From NCBI GenBank assembly GCA_964200185.2, contig CAXNAD020000267.1:1-23047 (forward strand): a DNA stretch of 23,047 nucleotides. The letters are read 5' to 3'. The notes below the pieces were generated by a model. The model was not told where the DNA came from and did not search any database. It saw only the letters and a list, made by a program, of their open reading frames with translations. A program made the position numbers and the translations under genes. This DNA is from Choristocarpus tenellus KU-1152 (Eukaryota > Phaeophyceae). Numbering within the stretch: position 1 is the stretch's first letter; each line of letters begins with the position of its first letter. Shown here one piece after another: positions 1-10,333 of this stretch.

Positions 1-1812
1 ACCAAATCACCCAAAAATCGTGATATGAAAAAATTGACCCCAAATGGACAGCTGCCACCCCCTCCCAGATATTTTGAGCCTGGATATAGCCGTTCTTGGG
101 CCAGTCAACTATGTTGTGCAATCCTTGTCATCCACAAGACCTCCTAGTGCATATTGTTCGCATATGTAACACCATAGGTAGGGGCTCACCCAATCAAACA
201 CTTCGAACTTGAAATTGTAGCATATTACTGTGTCCCTTGTCCCAGAACACCTTTCCACTGCACAATTTGAAGTTTTGTGTGTGCTTGAACAGGATGATCT
301 TGCTATTGGAGAAATTAGAAACACTGCCAGGCCAGACTCAACACAAAACGTAAAACTGATCTCATTTACGTAGCAGTCAAGCAACTGAGGTTGAATGTGA
401 TGTGATAGGATACTTGACCCGTGAATAGGAAATTTGTTGAAAAAAGAAAATGAAAGGCAAAATAATCCATGTTCACACAGGAGTTTTACCATCTCGATCT
501 GGGTCATCGTGCCTCCTATCCAAGGAGAATGCCAGCTCCCGCCTAGGGATGTGATATTCTGTGTCAAAAGCCATAGTACGTGCAACCTTCTGCAAGAATC
601 AAAGTTAATCCAGGAAGTTTGGAATTTATGCTTGATGTTTGGCTGTGTTGTTTATGGCAATCACGGTGGTAGGTATCGACAAATTTTGTCCAATGGGTTT
701 AAATGCTGAAATGTGCTGCTTGTTGAGGATGCAAACTGAAGCCAAATGTTGCAGTTTGAATTAGATTGCCTGTGCTTCTCTGTGAGTGTTGCTCATTATG
801 TCAGTGCCAATTCTAAGAAGGGGTAAGGAGAAGTTTGCCATCCAAGTGGGACCAAATTGAGGGGTTGGGAAAGGGGAGGAAGAGAAGGCAGGCACTGGTT
901 GAGATAAAAAGGGGGAAAATGGTGAAGGAGGTTTGCCTAATGGTTTGTGCATATTTCATTGAGAAGATTTTTATATAGAAGTGCATACGACTGGGTTGCA
1001 CCTGGTTGCTAGTGTCAAGTAAATGCTATCTCAGCACAAAGCGATGCAAAGAGTGGAGCTGTAAATAAGGTGGAGTACACTCTTCTGATATGGTAGAGTT
1101 TCCCTCACTCCTAACATTCTGACTCCATTAGATATCATAATTACAATAGATGCCTTGTCATCAAGCCACTGCAAAATGCCCCATCCTGTTCCCTTTTAAT
1201 TCCAATCAACACATACAGTATCAAAGAACAAGGTCTTTCGTCAAATCAATAGTTGAAGTATATGCATCTTGGAAATTGAAAATCAAGTTACTCACCTCAA
1301 CACCCCCCACTTTAGCCCTACCCCCCATGGAACCCACACCCTCACAGAGTGCTTCAACAGTGATTGCTCCTTTGCACGTGGGCGATGGGATGCGTGGGTC
1401 CTGACATCTTGTGGGTGGAACTTCTAAAAAGAGGCTTTGCCCTGGAGGCTTGTGGCGTGATGTTGGACGTGCCATCTCCCCCACAGCCTTGCGTGTGACA
1501 TCAATGTGTGATGTTGTCTCTTCATTTGCACTGGGCAGCTCTATCTGAGTCATGGAGGTTGTACGCATTGAACCATGGCTTGACTCATTTGCGCTTCTCA
1601 AATAAGTAGACAAAAGGCATGTTTAATACTTGCATGCCAAGGCTGAAAGAGTGGTGAAGATATATACATAATTTCTACACAGGAGTCTTGCACTACACAT
1701 GATTTGTACATACCACTGACCTGTTTATCAACATGTATAAGTGGTTTATCCCGATGTGCTGAGAGAAGATAGTTGTGTATCTGTGATCTATCCAGTCTTA
1801 CCTCATCTTCAT
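1..1812 (-). CDS. Gene B: 5' part of a multi-exon gene, possibly C2-like, leaving the window
   Basis: I do not recognise this gene with confidence. Putative exons are 1812-1802 (ATG AAG ATG AG, donor GTAAGA), 1596-1296 (100 codons, donor GAG|GTGAGT), about 1109-1072 (weak donor GTGTAC), 542-490 (acceptor CCCTAG, donor GTAAAA) and 302-190 (acceptor TTTCTCCAATAG, donor TGG|GTGAGC). The phases agree across all of these, and the next exon would lie beyond base 1. The first large exon is Ser/Thr/Pro-rich, then reads ITVEALCEGV. The last exon ends with CYNFKFEVFDW. Those two segments resemble first and late strands of a C2 domain (copine-type domains have similar late strands), but the similarity is short. 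The start is uncertain: the frame is open upstream of the chosen ATG, and a second donor (AAG|GTAAGA, near 1827) lies just upstream. The exon at 1109-1072 could instead read through to a stop near 1030, which would end gene B there and make the two left exons a separate gene. Confidence 0.4.
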
Positions 1813-2810
1813 ATATTCAAATCTTACCTTATGGTTTAATAGGAAATAACAATCATACACAAGTCTGCCTTTCTTTGTGATTGATGGCAAACAACAATCA
1901 TGTACAAATTGTGCCTTGTTTATAGTTAACAATCATACACAAATCTGCCTTTCTTTGCAACTAATGGCAAACAATAAGAGTGTACAAACCTTAGGTTACT
2001 GCTATCGCAAGGTTTCTTGGTACTTGGTTCCCTTGTTGTTCAATGATAGAAGTAGTCAGTGATGTTCAACTAATATTACTCCATATTCCAATATGGCAGG
2101 TTGTGGAAGCCCCAGCAGTGTAATAAGATGTCTCTAGTGAAGTCGTCCTCTACATTTTTTGTTAATAAAATTTTCCAGTATATTGGTGCCTCAGCTTTGA
2201 ATGTGTACAAAATGATCTGTCAACACCACTCACTCACTCCCTGTACAAAAAGGTACAAATATACGTCCATATCTCTCTCCCTTATCCATCAATCTACATC
2301 ACATGTACTTGAGTACAAAAAAATATCTGTATCACTCCTCTATATGCAAAATATGTAAAATGGTTCCTCAGTATGAATGTGGTGAGTTAAATCCCTCCCC
2401 AAGGGTTTGTTCTTGTGAGCACAAGATGCACAAATAACAGCCTGTTCAATCATCATCTTACCAAGTTGTTGGAAGATTTGTCCCAAACCACTCTCAGGTA
2501 TATATGTGGGTACAAATGATTGGGATCCACAGATGAAGGAGTTAACTCCTAAATCTTTGGTTTTTGATAATGTGCTCCAACATGTATAACTCAGATATGT
2601 TATGGAACAGCCATTGATTTGTTTGAGATTGATTTTTATCTGCAAATTGAATGTCATATGTCCCACACGGAGGAGGTTATCAGAAGGTTACCAGAAGAAT
2701 AGTTTGTAGATACGGGAAACCTTATTGCCTGTATTACTTGGTATAATCCCCTTGTCCGTAGCATTTCCTAACAGCAAAGGTTTCCTCCCTCACGCAGTAT
2801 ACAGCCTTAC
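1813..2810. other. Intergenic region between genes A and B
   Basis: This stretch should hold the 3' end of gene A and the upstream region of gene B, both on the minus strand. I see no convincing coding exon. The longest minus-strand frame (2666-2340) has one good donor-like site (TTG|GTAAGA near 2463), but none of its frames joins cleanly to a neighbour. The segment is AT-rich and contains the imperfect direct repeat listed separately. Confidence 0.4.
1848..1990. repeat. Imperfect direct repeat, about 62 bp, spaced 80 bp
   Basis: Two copies begin with AACAATCATACACAA at 1848 and 1928. Both continue through CTGCCTTTCTTTG and ATGGCAAACAA, ending near 1909 and 1990. They differ at scattered positions, so this is an old duplication. 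The copies lie just upstream of the proposed start of gene B. Confidence 0.8.
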
Positions 2811-5800
2811 TTACATATAGCGTAAAACTAGTGCAAGTACTACCTTTTTGAGGGAACCACATAATGCTGTTGCATAGAATGCAGTGGCTAAAGGAACAAC
2901 AACTAGAGAAACAATAAAAACTTGCTGCAGAAACGTTTTGCCCACCTGAAATGCATTCTGAGGGATAATATCTGCAAGATGTGTTGGGAAAGCATCCTTC
3001 TGCCGGGATGGAGGTCTACGCAAAAGGTTTGCCATCCCCTCATTGTCAGTTGCCCACCGGAGGCCCCCGTGGTCCTCGCCTGCAGAGAATTCATCAAGGC
3101 ATTCTTGTCTCTTTGTCCCTGTGCCGCTGTGGAGAAGTGATCCCCCATCAAATGTTGAAGTTGAACTACAGGCAACTTCATCTCCTTTCCTGGGCAATAG
3201 CTCTGCACGGATGCCTGTACACTGTATACCGCCCGCACTGCAGCTCAAACTCTGACTCTGACTCTGACTCTGACGCTTTCTACACTGTGCAGTGCTGGGT
3301 GAACTGTTCTTCTCTGAACTGTACTCTGAACTGTTCCGTGACTGCTTAAACTGTCAAGTGTTTTTAGAGAAGAAGGTCCATGAATTAGGAGCCAAAAGTT
3401 CTCAAATGGTTGGCTTAATTAATCCTATACCACTTGCAAGTATATTTAAGTTGCTAGGCATAGGTTGAGTCAATACTTGAGGACCAATGGATAACCACAC
3501 ATGAGCCTGACCAGGGAAAGGATCCCGAAGACCAAGCACTAACCTTGTTCTCCACTGTAAATGAGCTAGACGGCTCCACTTTTGTCTCGATTCGGGCAGA
3601 AGCTATTCGGTGGAGTCTCATATTTCTATCCATTGCACTTCTCTCAAAATCCAGCTGCTGCATGTTCCTAGACATATCTCTTCCTACTTCCTTTCCATCT
3701 ATGCCTACACTTGGAGTCAAACTTGGTTCTAAACCAGCCCTGGAAAAGGATATATCCTCACTGGTAAGTTCCATCCCTTTCACCTTACCACTATTGCCAA
3801 ATTCATCGGTTTTCATGCTTGACAGGAGTGTTGTTCTAAGAGCTGACCATAGACGCTGATCTTTTTCCTGCTGCTGATGAGCAAGCTCCTTCATTCGACA
3901 AGGTCCTGTCTTCTCACGCATACCACACTTGTCAGATCCAATAGTGCTGCTTCCTCCGCCTCCGATTCCACTATCTGCCCAGGTGTTCCCGGTAGCTGCC
4001 CTTTCCGAGGCATTTGATACACTCTTTTGTCCATGGGGAATGACTCTTCGCTGCTCTACTAACAGGCCTGTTTGAGACACCCTCCCTGGAGGAGGAAAGC
4101 TGGCACCTAGACGAGCTTCTGATTGGGACCCCATGAATGATCCTTCCACCCCTTCCCTGTCAGTTCCAGAGCTTGCCCTGGTGTTACACTTGGGGCTTCT
4201 CTTGCAGTTCCCTCTAGCTTGTTTGCCCTGGAGATCGAATTTCTGGCGTTCTTCAGCAAGGTGCTTTGGCTGTTTGGTAGCAATAGCAGTTGGACTTACA
4301 ATGCTAAAAGCGCCAGGCTCATCACAGAGGTCCAAGTCCACGTATCCCAGGGAAGTTCGGGCATAGCAGTCATGTGGTACAGCATACTTATCCTTAGATT
4401 TTGTGCACCTAAGGGTTGTCCACCTCATTGTTGAGTCGCACTTCAAACGACCACTAGAGGAAAGATTGAAAAGTCATTGACAAACTAGGTTGCGTTTATA
4501 CTCATAAACACTGGTAATCTGATATCTGCCAAACATGTCAACCACAAATGTCACCAATACAGGCCTCTATCATGTTGAGACAATTTTGGTGGGGGGAACT
4601 CCCCATCTACATACAAGGTAGAAAGTTAAATGTGACAAATACTACATATTTGACATTTAAGAAGATCTGTGCAAATGTAATATTCGTAGAATCTAGAATA
4701 GACTTACACCCTGTGAAATTGAAGTCTTTAGAGTAGCTATTTTTCAAACAAATTATCTGTGAGTGCCCACACTGATTTTGGTGAAATAGGTTTGAGCCAC
4801 TCGAGGTTGGTCATGACATTGTTGAGAGTAAAAAAAAAAAAGGCGTTCCTCATGATTTAGGTGTAAGGAGGGGAGTACAAAATAGTAAAGGGTTTTCTGT
4901 ATGGAAGGACTGAGCAATGTGTGCCTGAAAGCCAGCAACATAAATTGCTTCAATATTCATGGGGAGACACGTTGATATTGTAGTATTCAAGTTTCTAATA
5001 GGTTTCAGCTTTTTTTATGTGAGAATCACTAGATAGAGCAAGGGGGAAAAGTGAGTTACACCAGTCTCCATGTGACATGTACATATCTTCGATCGACAAA
5101 ACCCACTCTAAAACCAACCCTTCCACAGTAAATGTCCAACTTTATGAAACGAAAACTGACCCTGACCCTAACCCTAACCCTAATCGAAACATGATATGGG
5201 TGTAGTCTAACCCAGGTGTGGAGGATGCAGGCTAACGGCAAACACAGGCAGGGGGGGAGTTGACCTTGAACAAGACATTCTTCTTCACAACCGTACAAAG
5301 AGCAGAACCATTTCTTTCACGTCAAAAATGCACATATACTACGATTAGTTTCATCCCTCAGACGTCACTATCAACTAAGAAAGTCACATGAAAGTTCAAC
5401 ACGACAACAAGATCCTCTTGCAAGAAAAGGACGTCAAAGAACAACACCGAAAGCAGCCTAAGCCTAACACATACGCCGAGTTATTCACCAAAACCGGGGG
5501 GTATACCCCCTATACTAGATTGTTTCGAGGTCGTCGTTGCTGCTAGACTTTCAACAGTATCAGCACTTGTTCCTGTTTGAAGGATTCCTACTTAAATGTT
5601 ACCTGTGATGACGTTCCCATCAAGACTCACCTAAATTTTGGGACACATGTTCTTGATGTTGGAGCTTCCGAAGGTCTGGCCTCGTCCGAAATATTTGTTG
5701 GATCTGGACGGAATACCAGGCATAGATATTACGATGCGTTAACTCATATACATTTCAGTTGCACAGATCTAACCCTTCTTAGTATGTACTGCTTGCCTCA

Positions 5801-6319
5801 CGCTCAACTCTAAACCTAAATCGAGAATACGATGAGATCCGCTTCTATTATTATTTGACATCCACTAGGACCAGGTGAGACTAATCAGCAGTTCTGATAA
5901 ACAATAGTATAACGCTTTAAGGGCAATGAGTCCTTCACACCTCCAGGAAGCTCATGCAGGCGTTCTCCTTCTGCATCAGTGCCACTGCTGTTCTCCATCT
6001 TGGTGTACTTGAGGGCAAGGTTGAGGTCCATCAAGTCCATTAGAGCTTGTCTAGTTGCTGGACGGGCTGCACAATGAGAGCTACAGTTTTCGTTCGTTGA
6101 TCGCATCATTACACTCCCCCGCCAGCCCTTGTGTTGAGTCATCTCCTTCCCTGACTCTCTTGGGTAGATGGTATCGGCATCGGCATAATCACCATGGTAT
6201 CGATCTGATTTTGTCGATGTGGATACGCTGGCCTTCCTCCTACCCACACGACTGAACCGCCCATACCCCGCACTTGCAGAGGGGGCTGTCCCACCCCTAG
6301 CTTGAAATCCAAAGTCCAT
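2811..6319 (-). CDS. Gene A: C2-like domain protein with a C-terminal hydrophobic segment
   Basis: Five exons give about 665 aa: 6319-5941, 5703-5631, 5155-5060, 4453-3544 and 3350-2811. Every junction keeps phase (phase 1, 2, 2, 0). Donors include GTGTGA, GTGAGT, GTAACT and GTTAGT. The start is the first ATG in the open frame and faces gene P. Residues about 151-235 look like a C2 fold of the NT-C2 (EEIG1/EHBP1) kind: strand FIKLDIYC, then YVHVTWRLVG, then MRWTTLRCTK, closing with the signature-like LGYVDLDL. The rest is Ser/Gly-rich and probably disordered, with basic patches and an SQ repeat at about 510-520. Near the end, VFIVSLVVVPLATAFYATAL (about residues 629-648) could span a membrane, leaving about 15 residues after it. 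This would suit a tail-anchored protein, which is an inference. The stop TAA overlaps a donor-like GTAAGT, so a further short exon is possible. The short second exon and the GTAACT donor are the weakest parts. Confidence 0.6.
3249..3274. repeat. ACTCTG hexanucleotide microsatellite in gene A exon 5
   Basis: About four copies of ACTCTG in tandem lie inside the last exon of gene A. On the minus strand, in the frame used here, they encode alternating Gln and Ser (QSQSQSQS). The unit is two codons long, so changes in copy number would keep the frame. Confidence 0.85.
4454..5059 (-). other. Intron 3 of gene A
   Basis: This is a 606-base intron with a strong acceptor (CTTTCCTCTAG) just before exon 4. 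It contains an A11 run near 4830-4841 and no frame that I would call coding. Confidence 0.5.
5156..5630 (-). other. Intron 2 of gene A, with telomere-like tract at its 3' end
   Basis: This 475-base intron has a strong donor (GTGAGT at 5630) and ends in GGGTCAG. No coding signal is visible in it. The 3' end consists of the TTAGGG-type repeat described in the separate entry, which appears to supply the acceptor AG. Confidence 0.5.
5161..5183. repeat. Interstitial telomere-like repeat (CCCTAA)n
   Basis: The plus strand reads CCTGACCCTAACCCTAACCC followed by TAA, which is about three CCCTAA units with one degenerate CCTGAC unit. On the minus strand it is the TTAGGG type known from animals, fungi and many protists, unlike the TTTAGGG of most plants and green algae. 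It abuts the proposed exon 3 of gene A. Confidence 0.8.
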
Positions 6320-6800
6320 CCTGACGGTCAAGAGAGAGCTATTTTGCTTTTGGCTTCCATAGGAACTAGAGCTCTAACTCTTGTCCGTGTCAGGTGTCGT
6401 GCTTCCAAAATGGTGGGGTTTTTGCGAAACCGCAAAAAAAAAAGTTCCGTATTATGTACAGTATCTCGTATCTTCTTCTACTACTGTAATGTTCTTGGTA
6501 CCTCTCTCTATACTCTACTTTTATGCCCACCCTCCCATCAATCCTAACTCCTATTATTAGGGGCGTAGAGTGGGTATTGGCCATGCTTCAAAGTCTCTTT
6601 ACACAAGCCGACAGGATTATTCTCACCATTGGAGGCTATGCTTCTCCTGGTGAACGAAAACAATATTCCTCACCTTGCCTCAATGTTTTGGCAATTCTTT
6701 CTCCATGTCATGTCGCTGTTGTCTAAACAAATCTTGTGTATTGTGTCACCTTGCTAGTCTTCAATTTACTCAGTGTCCCAAACACCCCATTTTGTTTGCG
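6320..6800. promoter_or_regulatory. Divergent upstream region of genes A and P
   Basis: There are 481 bases between the two opposed start codons. The segment includes an A10 run at about 6434-6443 and mixed sequence after it. I cannot point to a specific promoter element. The open frame of gene P extends upstream to 6675, but the ATG at 6801 is preferred because the upstream part is Cys-rich and unlike the rest. Confidence 0.45.
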
Positions 6801-9156
6801 ATGGCAGGAGGTACCCAGGGAGGGGATGCAGGGAATGGAGAAAAACAAGGTTCTCCCTCTTTTGCGTACGACGACCAACAGATAGTCCGAAACGGTGAGG
6901 GTGAGATTAAGGGCGAAAGCGTACGGAATAAATCGTGGCGGCCAATCAGTCCCAGTAGCGCGCCCAAAATTTTACTACGGAGCCCAACACTTGCTATGGC
7001 TACCAATCCTAAACCTGGCGGGACTGGGAATGAGGGTGTTGGAGAAGTAGGGGCTGGCATCGACCTTGATGAAGATGGAATATCAAGTCGTAAGTTAGTC
7101 CACGCTTCCAGCTGGATGGATGACGGCGAGGAATTTCAACCTCCTCTACTTACATTGCCTCCGGAGTTGGGTGGGGCTGGTGTGGTCAACCCTGCCATAA
7201 GCAAGGGATTGGAAGACAGCATCGGGGATGGAGATAGTAACCATTTGGCAATGGAAGAGGAGCATATTACGAAATTTATGGGTGCAGCAATGGAGACTGG
7301 AGGGAATTGCTTACCAATAACACCCGAGAAACCCACCCTGGAGGGCAGCTGCGAAGAAACCGTCCGTCCTACAGCTCAGGTCGAAGATGGAGGACAGGTT
7401 GAGGAAGACGTGCTAAGTCAGGTACATAAACATGGCAGTTCAATGTCGAGGCCACCGCCTTCCCCACCAGATATGCTGGTGCCAGTTGGGAAGAAGGGGA
7501 GGGTGAGAGATCTTGCCATGAACATTCAACGCAAAATCGGTGAGCAGGACGGTATCTAGCGTTCATTCGCCCGCGCTTCTGTTGCAACATTCTATTCGCT
7601 TGTCCATCAATTGATTCAGTCAATTTTATTTTTTAGTCTGATACATCCTCAAAACCTCCTTGGACAGAAAGCCAGCCCAAGGACTTTACACCGACGATGT
7701 TCTCCCCAAACCTTGGGAACCCTGGCAATAACTTCAGTCGAGTGGAGCATAAGCACATTGCCACCGTTGCTAGAGCTGTGGTGGATATGGAAGGTGGTGA
7801 GGAAAAGAAGGAAGAATTAGTAGAGGATGTAGCTGGAAGTGAAGTGACAGCGGAGCATACAGTAGAAAATCGTGTAGAGGAGAGAAGGGAATTAGGAGAT
7901 GGTACTGTCAGCAGCAAGGTCAGCAATAAGCACGTTGGTCAAATGAGAGAAGATTACCAGGGAGACGCTGTGTTGCTCAGAGAGGGAGATGTTGAAAGCG
8001 ATTTTGAGAGTGCCTCAACCATAAAAGCAGAGGATAGTGTGACAAACGCAATCCATGACCTGGAGGTGGATCAACAAGTAGGAGACGAGATTGCATCATG
8101 TTCTGATGAGGGTACCTCACATCAAGGGGACAGGATATTGACATCGAAATTGTTGGGGGTTATGCGCCACTCATGTCGGTTAGATGAAGCAATTCCGCAA
8201 CTTGTGGATAGAACTGCAGTTGCTAGAAATGAGAATGGAAGGCGCAAAAGTAACTCTGGTGGGGGGGTTGAGGAGGAACCAGGGGACTACCAAATCACTG
8301 ATGGCACAAGAGCACTTTATGTACCATGGCCAGACCAAGACACTCGCCCATATGATACACCCATCATTGATTTCGATCTGCCAGCCGAGCAAGCACAAGA
8401 GTTGAGCCTCAAGGGGTTTAGACTTGGGACAACAATAATTTCTTCTCCTTTTCGGAGATGCCTACAGACGGCAGGTGTTGTTGCTAGAAATCTGGGTGTG
8501 GGAAGTGTTACTGTACACTTGGGGATGGGTGAACGCATGGATAAAGTACGTAAAGAGTTAGCAGAGGCAGAAACCGAGGACAAGGCTTCCAGAGTTGGAC
8601 ACTCAAGGAGGTGCAGGACAGGCTTCAGCTACCTTGACCATGCAGGCATGGTAGAGGCATTAGGGAATGGAGTAAAATTAGATGGCATTTTGGGCAGGCA
8701 ACCACCAACAGACGAGAGTGGAGTTCAGGCCAAGGAGAGGTTCATCACAACCTTGCAGCAATTGCGCAATGAGCAGGTTGATCATCTCCGTCCAGTTCTT
8801 GTAGTGGCACATGGTGACACCCTAAATGCAGCAGGAGAATCCATTGCAAGGCAGATCATTTATCAAGGTGAGCAAGAGTGTAGCTTCAAGCACTGTGAAT
8901 ACTATCAAGAATGTAGCACTACCATATCCATGTGTTGTTTCTTTAACATTAATATCTATTCCTCGTGGGAAACCTTGCTCAACATTGATGAAGATTCTGA
9001 TTGGCACTTTTTTACTACTTTCCCATCTGTGTTTCATGTATGATCTACTTTTCTCTAGCGGACTACTGTGCATGGGCACTATTTGACCAAGAAGGAGATC
9101 AGGGGCATGTGGCAGATTGTTACGGGGTACAGATGATTCCAATGGATGCATTCTGA
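6801..9156 (+). CDS. Gene P: histidine phosphatase superfamily protein with long acidic N-terminus
   Basis: Three exons, 6801-7502, 7637-8867 and 9059-9156, give about 676 aa. The second intron is firm (CAAG|GTGAGC to TTCTCTAG, phase 1). For the first intron I chose AGG|GTGAGA (7503) to TTTTTTAG (7636), the phase-0 pair with the best signals. A pair 7540/7667 is also in phase. The C-terminal half is a phosphoglycerate mutase-like histidine phosphatase: VMRHSCRLDEA holds the His expected to be phosphorylated (about H412), SSPFRRCLQTA holds the second Arg (about R507/R508), and VVAHGDTLNA holds the second catalytic His (about H626). The usual RHG is RHS here. The conserved-looking WPDQDTRPYDTPI lies between the first and second motifs. 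The first 400 residues are acidic, rich in Gly, Glu and Ser, and resemble no domain I know. The substrate cannot be told from sequence. The gene faces A head to head and C tail to tail. Confidence 0.8.
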
Positions 9157-9597
9157 ATTGTAAACGGATGGCTTTTTAATGAACACCATGTGATCCCAGC
9201 TTTTGGCTGTAGTTGCTACAACATTAGGTGTGTCAGGTAGTGAGAGTAGACAGCACCCAGCAGAACTAGGTAGATGCTGAATGATGTATGTATAAATTTC
9301 CCCTGTTAACAAATTTGCCAATCTGTCCACATATGTTTCTTGTCAGTTGTGTGAATATGATGGAACATCTATTGATAACACCCATAATATTTAACTTGAT
9401 CTCTTTCTATACAATTAATTTATGTTAATAATATTTTACTTACTCTCTTTGTATGCAATTAATTATATGTTAGGTTTTGGACTGTCATTGCAAATCAAGT
9501 TGAGATCTGTTGACAGAAGGTTTTGATTAGACTTTCAAGTCTGAAAAAAGGATCTCAAATGAAAGTAGATATTATAGGATACAAACCCAACAGTCAA
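9157..9597. other. Convergent intergenic region, genes P and C
   Basis: This 441-base AT-rich stretch lies between the stop codons of two convergent genes and should hold both 3' ends. An imperfect duplication built on TACTTACTCTCTTTGTATGCAATTAATT and TTTCTATACAATTAATTTATG lies at about 9404-9470. I see no gene in it. Confidence 0.5.
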
Positions 9598-10333
9598 CTA
9601 CGACCCCCTTGCTGCTAGCTCTGTCTTCAGTTTTTCAAAGGCATGCTCCATGTCTTCATCACATTGTAGCACACGTTCGAGATATTTCTCCTCCCCCTCA
9701 ACCTGACTCAACCTTGCATCAACTATGGAGTCATCAGACATGTGTGCAGCAGCCGTGGCCTTTAGTCGCGGCCAGCATGAAGTACAGCGCTCAATGATGT
9801 CATACAGAACAACATCTGAGAATATATTTGCCTGACAAAGTCAAAGGGAAGATAGTGGCCTGCTGTTAGCGAGGAGTGAGAATTGCACAGAAGAGCTGAT
9901 TCATAAACATATTATAGAATGCCCATTGCCGAACATTGGAAGGTTGAAATCAAACATCGCACCATGGGTGATAGCTGGTCAACATAATTTGAGAGCTCCG
10001 CAGCAAGGTCCTCTGCCACCTGCACATCGACTGGGTGTGAATGCTGTGATTGCGATACTCGGTACGCCTCCTCTGATGACATGAGCTGTCACCATTGATG
10101 TTTAAGGAGTGGGTAAGGGGATGGGATGTAAATAACAAAGGGTTAACAAGCACTTCGGTGCTGCAATACGCACTTAAAACGCTTGTTAAGAGCATCAGAG
10201 AAGACGTAAATGCTCTACCTTTGAATTAATACAACAAATACAAGTAGTGACCACAGGATTCCCTCTCTCAGCAAAGCAATCTCAATGGGAATGGGTAAAT
10301 AGGTGCTTCTAGGAACCAAGGTAGCCTCTTACA
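9598..10333 (-). other. Gene C: post-PX tail exons, predicted helical
   Basis: Three exons follow or finish the PX: the end of 10516-10333, then 10085-9963 (41 codons) and 9831-9598 (77 codons and TAG). The middle exon contains VAEDLAAELSNYVDQLSPM. The last contains DVVLYDIIERC and a charged stretch with KYLERVLQCDEDMEHAFEKL, which looks like amphipathic or coiled-coil helix. The composition might suit a short membrane-bending or dimerising helical region, as in BAR-type sorting nexins, but it is shorter than a BAR domain and I do not claim one. No FERM-like sequence is visible. Confidence 0.6.

Noticed and set aside
109-585. Continuous 158-codon minus-strand frame as one exon
   Set aside because: Strong acceptors and donors inside it (CCCTAG, GTAAAA, CCAATAG, GTGAGC) define smaller exons in matching phases.
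5577-5813. Plus-strand open frame of 78 codons
   Set aside because: It is antisense to exon 2 of gene A, has no splice support, and shows no domain.
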